In this document: positions 30,823-34,262 of the stretch, one piece after another
How the letters are laid out: every line of letters begins with the position of its first letter
Position numbering within the stretch: position 1 is the stretch's first letter
Program-made: the position numbers and the translations under genes
The notes under the pieces: model-generated
What the model was told of the DNA's origin: nothing
The model's database searches: none
What the model saw: only the letters and a program-made list of their open reading frames with translations
DNA from: Lingula anatina
Lineage: Eukaryota; Brachiopoda; Lingulata; Lingulida; Lingulidae
NCBI RefSeq assembly: GCF_001039355.2
Contig: NW_019775796.1
Span: 21,115 to 55,376 of the forward strand
DNA: 34,262 nt
Reading direction: 5' to 3'

Positions 30823-31439
30823 GCCTGCGGTTTGCAGATTAACAGGTAATTCAGATTTGATATAATCTAAAGCCAAATACCTTAACCCGGGGGATAATTA
30901 TAATTATAGTAGTAATAATAAATTACACGCCAAACCTTTACAAGAAATTTTCAAGAGAATAATTCAAAGGAATCCTTGTATCTTGAGAAAATAGTAGAAG
31001 CAGTACATGGTTATCCTATTTCATGAGGCAAGTTATGGGAGTTATCGGGGTTGGGTAGCCCCTCCCTTTTTATCGACCTTCACGGGCAGGAAGCCAAGGG
31101 GGCAAATGGGGAGAGGGAGGGGAAATGAATATCCTCGTTCTTACATTCACCGGTGTTACAAACTAGTAAAAGTCAGTCATAACATATATAGACCCCCAAC
31201 ACGGAAATACATGTACTGAGTATGCATAAAATTTTGAACGTCTGGAAAAGATAACATAAGGCTTGGCGAGGCAGACAACCTCTAGTCGAAAATGACTTTA
31301 ATTCATGAAATTTGAACATCTGGAACTTCTGAGCACCTCCCGTTTCAAGAATTTCAAACAAAATGATCTTTTCTTTATTTCAGTTAAGTTATTCTGTAGG
31401 AAATTTTATGGCACATTACTGTAACTCCAAAATTGTAAC

Positions 31440-31735
31440 ATTTAGTCCCTTATATCCCCAAAACTGGCAGAGATAGGTCCATAGTTACTATGGAAGTTGA
31501 ATAGGAAGTCATATACTGGCAATTAAACTGTGACCTTGAATTTGACTTTAACCTACTTTTCACCATTAACTGAAGTTTGGAACATTTTAGTCCCTTGCAT
31601 CTCCAAAACTGGCAGAGATATGCACACAGTTACTATTGACCTTGAATAGGAAGTCATATACTAGCAATCTAACTGTGATCATGAAATTGACCTTTGACCA
31701 ACTTTTTGCCATGAATTGCACTTCACTAATTTGGA
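31440..31735. repeat. Two tandem monomers of about 145 bp
   Basis: 'tttagtccctt', 'ccaaaactggcagagatag', 'aataggaagtcatatact' and 'ctgtga.c.tgaa.ttgac' occur twice in the same order, starting near 31441 and 31586. The surrounding 31240-31943 may be one larger repeat, ending GGCGGTATCGCCTCTCTGAT. Confidence 0.75.
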
Positions 31736-31861
31736 TTTAACCTTTTACTTTTCCTCATGATTTTGTTTTAAATTGTAATTTTCAATAAAAATATTTAGAA
31801 CTCTAGACTGCATTTTGTAGAGCTTGTCAAGCACAACACTGGAGGTGGTGTCCTTTTTTTT

Positions 31862-32466
31862 GCTTTTACATACAAATGCGCTTACTCCAGCTGGTGGAAC
31901 AATACCCGAAGGCGGTATCGCCTCTCTGATCCTCTAGTTTTAGTACAATTTATACCTTGTTTATTTCATTGTTAATGGAAACATTCCAAACAGCTGTTTA
32001 GAGTGCTTTTATACACATAATTTTTTGTTGTTACTGTAACAGCCTTTTGCTTTTAACATTTTTTACTATTCCTTAGAGCCTTGTACAAAATGTGTATTGG
32101 TTAACAATACAATTTAGACCAACAAATGCTAGTCTGTGAGAGAAGTTATATAAAATTAATAAATACGCTGAAAAAAGTTTTCCTAGTTATAAGAGTTTTA
32201 TACAGTATAGTGAAATCAGTGATGGCTTCTGTGAGAAAATACTGTAATATACCACCCCTCCCTCTCTTCTTTAGGATTAAAAAATAACAATAACTTTCCC
32301 ATTTACTTGTGCCACACCACAAGTATTTAACATATAACTTTTTTTTAAACCACAAGACAAGTTTCATTAGAAACAAATAATTTATGTAATATATATGCTG
32401 AAAAGAGTTGCACTGATTCATTAGTCTGCATACAACAGGTAAATCTGGCTACTCCCCCCCCCCATA
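31862..32466. repeat. 605-bp exact direct duplication, left copy
   Basis: Reads base for base the same as 32468-33072, including the terminal C10-ATA. Identical 91-codon minus-strand frames occur in both copies, offset by 606. The left copy ends directly at the N. Probably an unmerged contig overlap. Confidence 0.9.
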
Positions 32467-32467
32467 N
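32467..32467. other. Single ambiguous base (assembly join)
   Basis: The only N in the window. It separates the two copies of the exact 605-bp repeat, as expected where two contigs were joined without recognising their overlap. Confidence 0.95.
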
Positions 32468-33072
32468 GCTTTTACATACAAATGCGCTTACTCCAGCTGG
32501 TGGAACAATACCCGAAGGCGGTATCGCCTCTCTGATCCTCTAGTTTTAGTACAATTTATACCTTGTTTATTTCATTGTTAATGGAAACATTCCAAACAGC
32601 TGTTTAGAGTGCTTTTATACACATAATTTTTTGTTGTTACTGTAACAGCCTTTTGCTTTTAACATTTTTTACTATTCCTTAGAGCCTTGTACAAAATGTG
32701 TATTGGTTAACAATACAATTTAGACCAACAAATGCTAGTCTGTGAGAGAAGTTATATAAAATTAATAAATACGCTGAAAAAAGTTTTCCTAGTTATAAGA
32801 GTTTTATACAGTATAGTGAAATCAGTGATGGCTTCTGTGAGAAAATACTGTAATATACCACCCCTCCCTCTCTTCTTTAGGATTAAAAAATAACAATAAC
32901 TTTCCCATTTACTTGTGCCACACCACAAGTATTTAACATATAACTTTTTTTTAAACCACAAGACAAGTTTCATTAGAAACAAATAATTTATGTAATATAT
33001 ATGCTGAAAAGAGTTGCACTGATTCATTAGTCTGCATACAACAGGTAAATCTGGCTACTCCCCCCCCCCATA
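32468..33072. repeat. 605-bp exact direct duplication, right copy
   Basis: Second copy of 31862-32466. The sequence continues uniquely after C10-ATA into ACTCATTAAATATG. The 91-codon minus-strand frame is AT-rich and without motifs; I do not call it a gene. Confidence 0.9.
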
Positions 33073-33870
33073 ACTCATTAAATATGCTATGTTACAATGC
33101 TTCAAACCAAATATTTTTTTACACAACAAATATATGCATAAACTTTATAATAGCAAATTATTTTAAAAATATGACAATGGGCACTTTGCCAATGGTTATC
33201 TGCACTCATCCTTTAAGGTTCACTTCCTCAGGATAGGTCATAAGCAAGTTTAATCTGTAATTATTTTTTCATAAATGGGCCAATTTAGTGGTAATCCAAA
33301 TAAAAATAAATGCAAATTTGAAAATGTAGTCTAGCTTGTATTCCCCCATAAAAAGTTATTTACATTTTTACTGAAGATCACACACTAGTTTAAGGACAAC
33401 AACAAAAAACAGTGCCTCACTCTAGAATATACTTTTATTAGAAGTATTTTTTTCTACTTTACATTTATCTCTATTTGAATACAAATGTGAATAAGTACAA
33501 TTTTTAACAATTTCAAACTATGAACCATAAATTAACCATTAACTGATAATAAATATGAGAAGTGGAAAAATACTGGAAAAAAAAAAAAGATAATTAAGCA
33601 ATCTTTGAGACCAAGAGAAAATTTTCTAATAAGACAAAATCTATCTAAAAACATTTGGGAAAAGAACATTTGCACAATATCAAATACAGTAGCAGAGAAC
33701 TTATACATGTAACAAGGCAGCAAAGCTGTCAAATGTACAGACAAAAAACAGAAAATAAAGATGCAAAAAAGGTCATTTTGTTAATTTTGATGCAATAATA
33801 AATAATGCTTATAATAGCACTATCAGTCAACACTGAATTTTATAATCATGCACAACAGGTAAAATGGTCA
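33073..33870. other. AT-rich stretch, nothing recognised
   Basis: No exon, repeat family or regulatory pattern that I can name. The minus-strand frame at 33532-33744 has low-complexity hydrophobic runs and no support. Confidence 0.5.
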
Positions 33871-33875
33871 ATAAC

Positions 33876-34040
33876 ATGAGCGGACCCAGAGATATTCTCT
33901 GACAGTATTCCAAAGTATCTATTTTGATCCATCCTCCATTTTGATGGTCTTCCAACAGAAGAAAAAATAGATACCAGGCAATATAAACTTAATAACCTGA
34001 CTGTCTTCCGGAAGTCCCAGAAGATGGTCTCAATCTACCC
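33876..34040. mobile_element. hAT-like MITE, copy 2, inverted relative to copy 1
   Basis: GAGCGGACCCAGAGATATT at the left is the reverse complement of the copy 1 right end. CTGTCTTCCGGAAGTCCCAG and the following AAGATGGTCT at the right correspond to the copy 1 left end. More diverged, with eroded terminal CAGGGG/CCCCTG bases and no visible target duplication. Confidence 0.65.
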
Positions 34041-34262
34041 TTTCAATAAGATTACAGTTTCAGGACCATGAGAGTTCAAATTCACATGATGTAAGTCTCA
34101 ATATTTGAAAAATGATGACAGTGCATAAAATAATATTACATAAGTAACATAATGTTTAAAGACATAAAAAACAATACAACTGCTTATGTGGAAATACAGA
34201 AATGTCAGAGTCTCAGGCGGATGAGAGTTAAAAGTCACAAATGCAAGTGTTTGAGAAAAAAT

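Noticed and set aside
32146-33027. Two identical 91-codon minus-strand proteins as a duplicated gene
   Set aside because: They lie in the exact 605-bp duplication around the N and have AT-rich composition without start context, splice partners or family motifs.

Overview
The window is intron-rich, AT-rich metazoan DNA. It has canonical GT/AG introns, many microsatellites, frequent TACATGTA/ACATGTAC words, a Steamer-like solo LTR pattern and a family of secreted C-type lectins. I read it as a marine invertebrate, most likely a bivalve or other mollusc; that assignment is inference. One ambiguous base (N, 32467) shows it is a draft assembly.

Left part (1-7200). A minus-strand gene of four short coding exons (2594-4563) can be assembled by hand with all splice phases consistent. 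It encodes a 140-residue secreted protein with six mature cysteines that I cannot place in a family. It sits among microsatellites, repeats and one fold-back MITE.

Middle part (7200-29110). A head-to-tail C-type lectin cluster made of three duplicated units in different states. Unit A (about 7.2-12.0 kb) keeps the 5' flank, part of the promoter region, intron 3, the last exon and the 3' flank, but one deletion removed exons 1-3. Unit B (about 12.0-18.3 kb) keeps the promoter and the first codons of exon 1, then only exons 3 and 4, with altered cysteines and no WND motif. Unit C (about 20.76-29.1 kb) has a complete four-exon gene (22899-27791): signal peptide, Cys-containing linker, coiled-coil neck, and a CTLD with EPN and WND motifs. 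It is predicted to be a calcium-dependent mannose-type lectin, probably oligomeric. Because the units are paralogous, insertions can be read against an empty site, which identifies a 531-bp solo LTR in unit A and a hairpin MITE in unit C.

Mobile DNA in the cluster includes antisense relics of a SAP-plus-YqaJ-type gene in units B and C, a 2.2-kb TIR element with a nested tRNA-derived SINE, three copies of one fold-back MITE family, and an array of about 175-bp monomers each carrying a YY1-like CAAGATGGC box between units B and C.

Right part (29.1-34.3 kb). I find no genes. It holds two inverted copies of a hAT-like MITE, an 815-bp TIR element carrying a (TA)n tract, a short tandem repeat, and an exact 605-bp duplication on either side of the N that looks like an unmerged contig overlap rather than biology.
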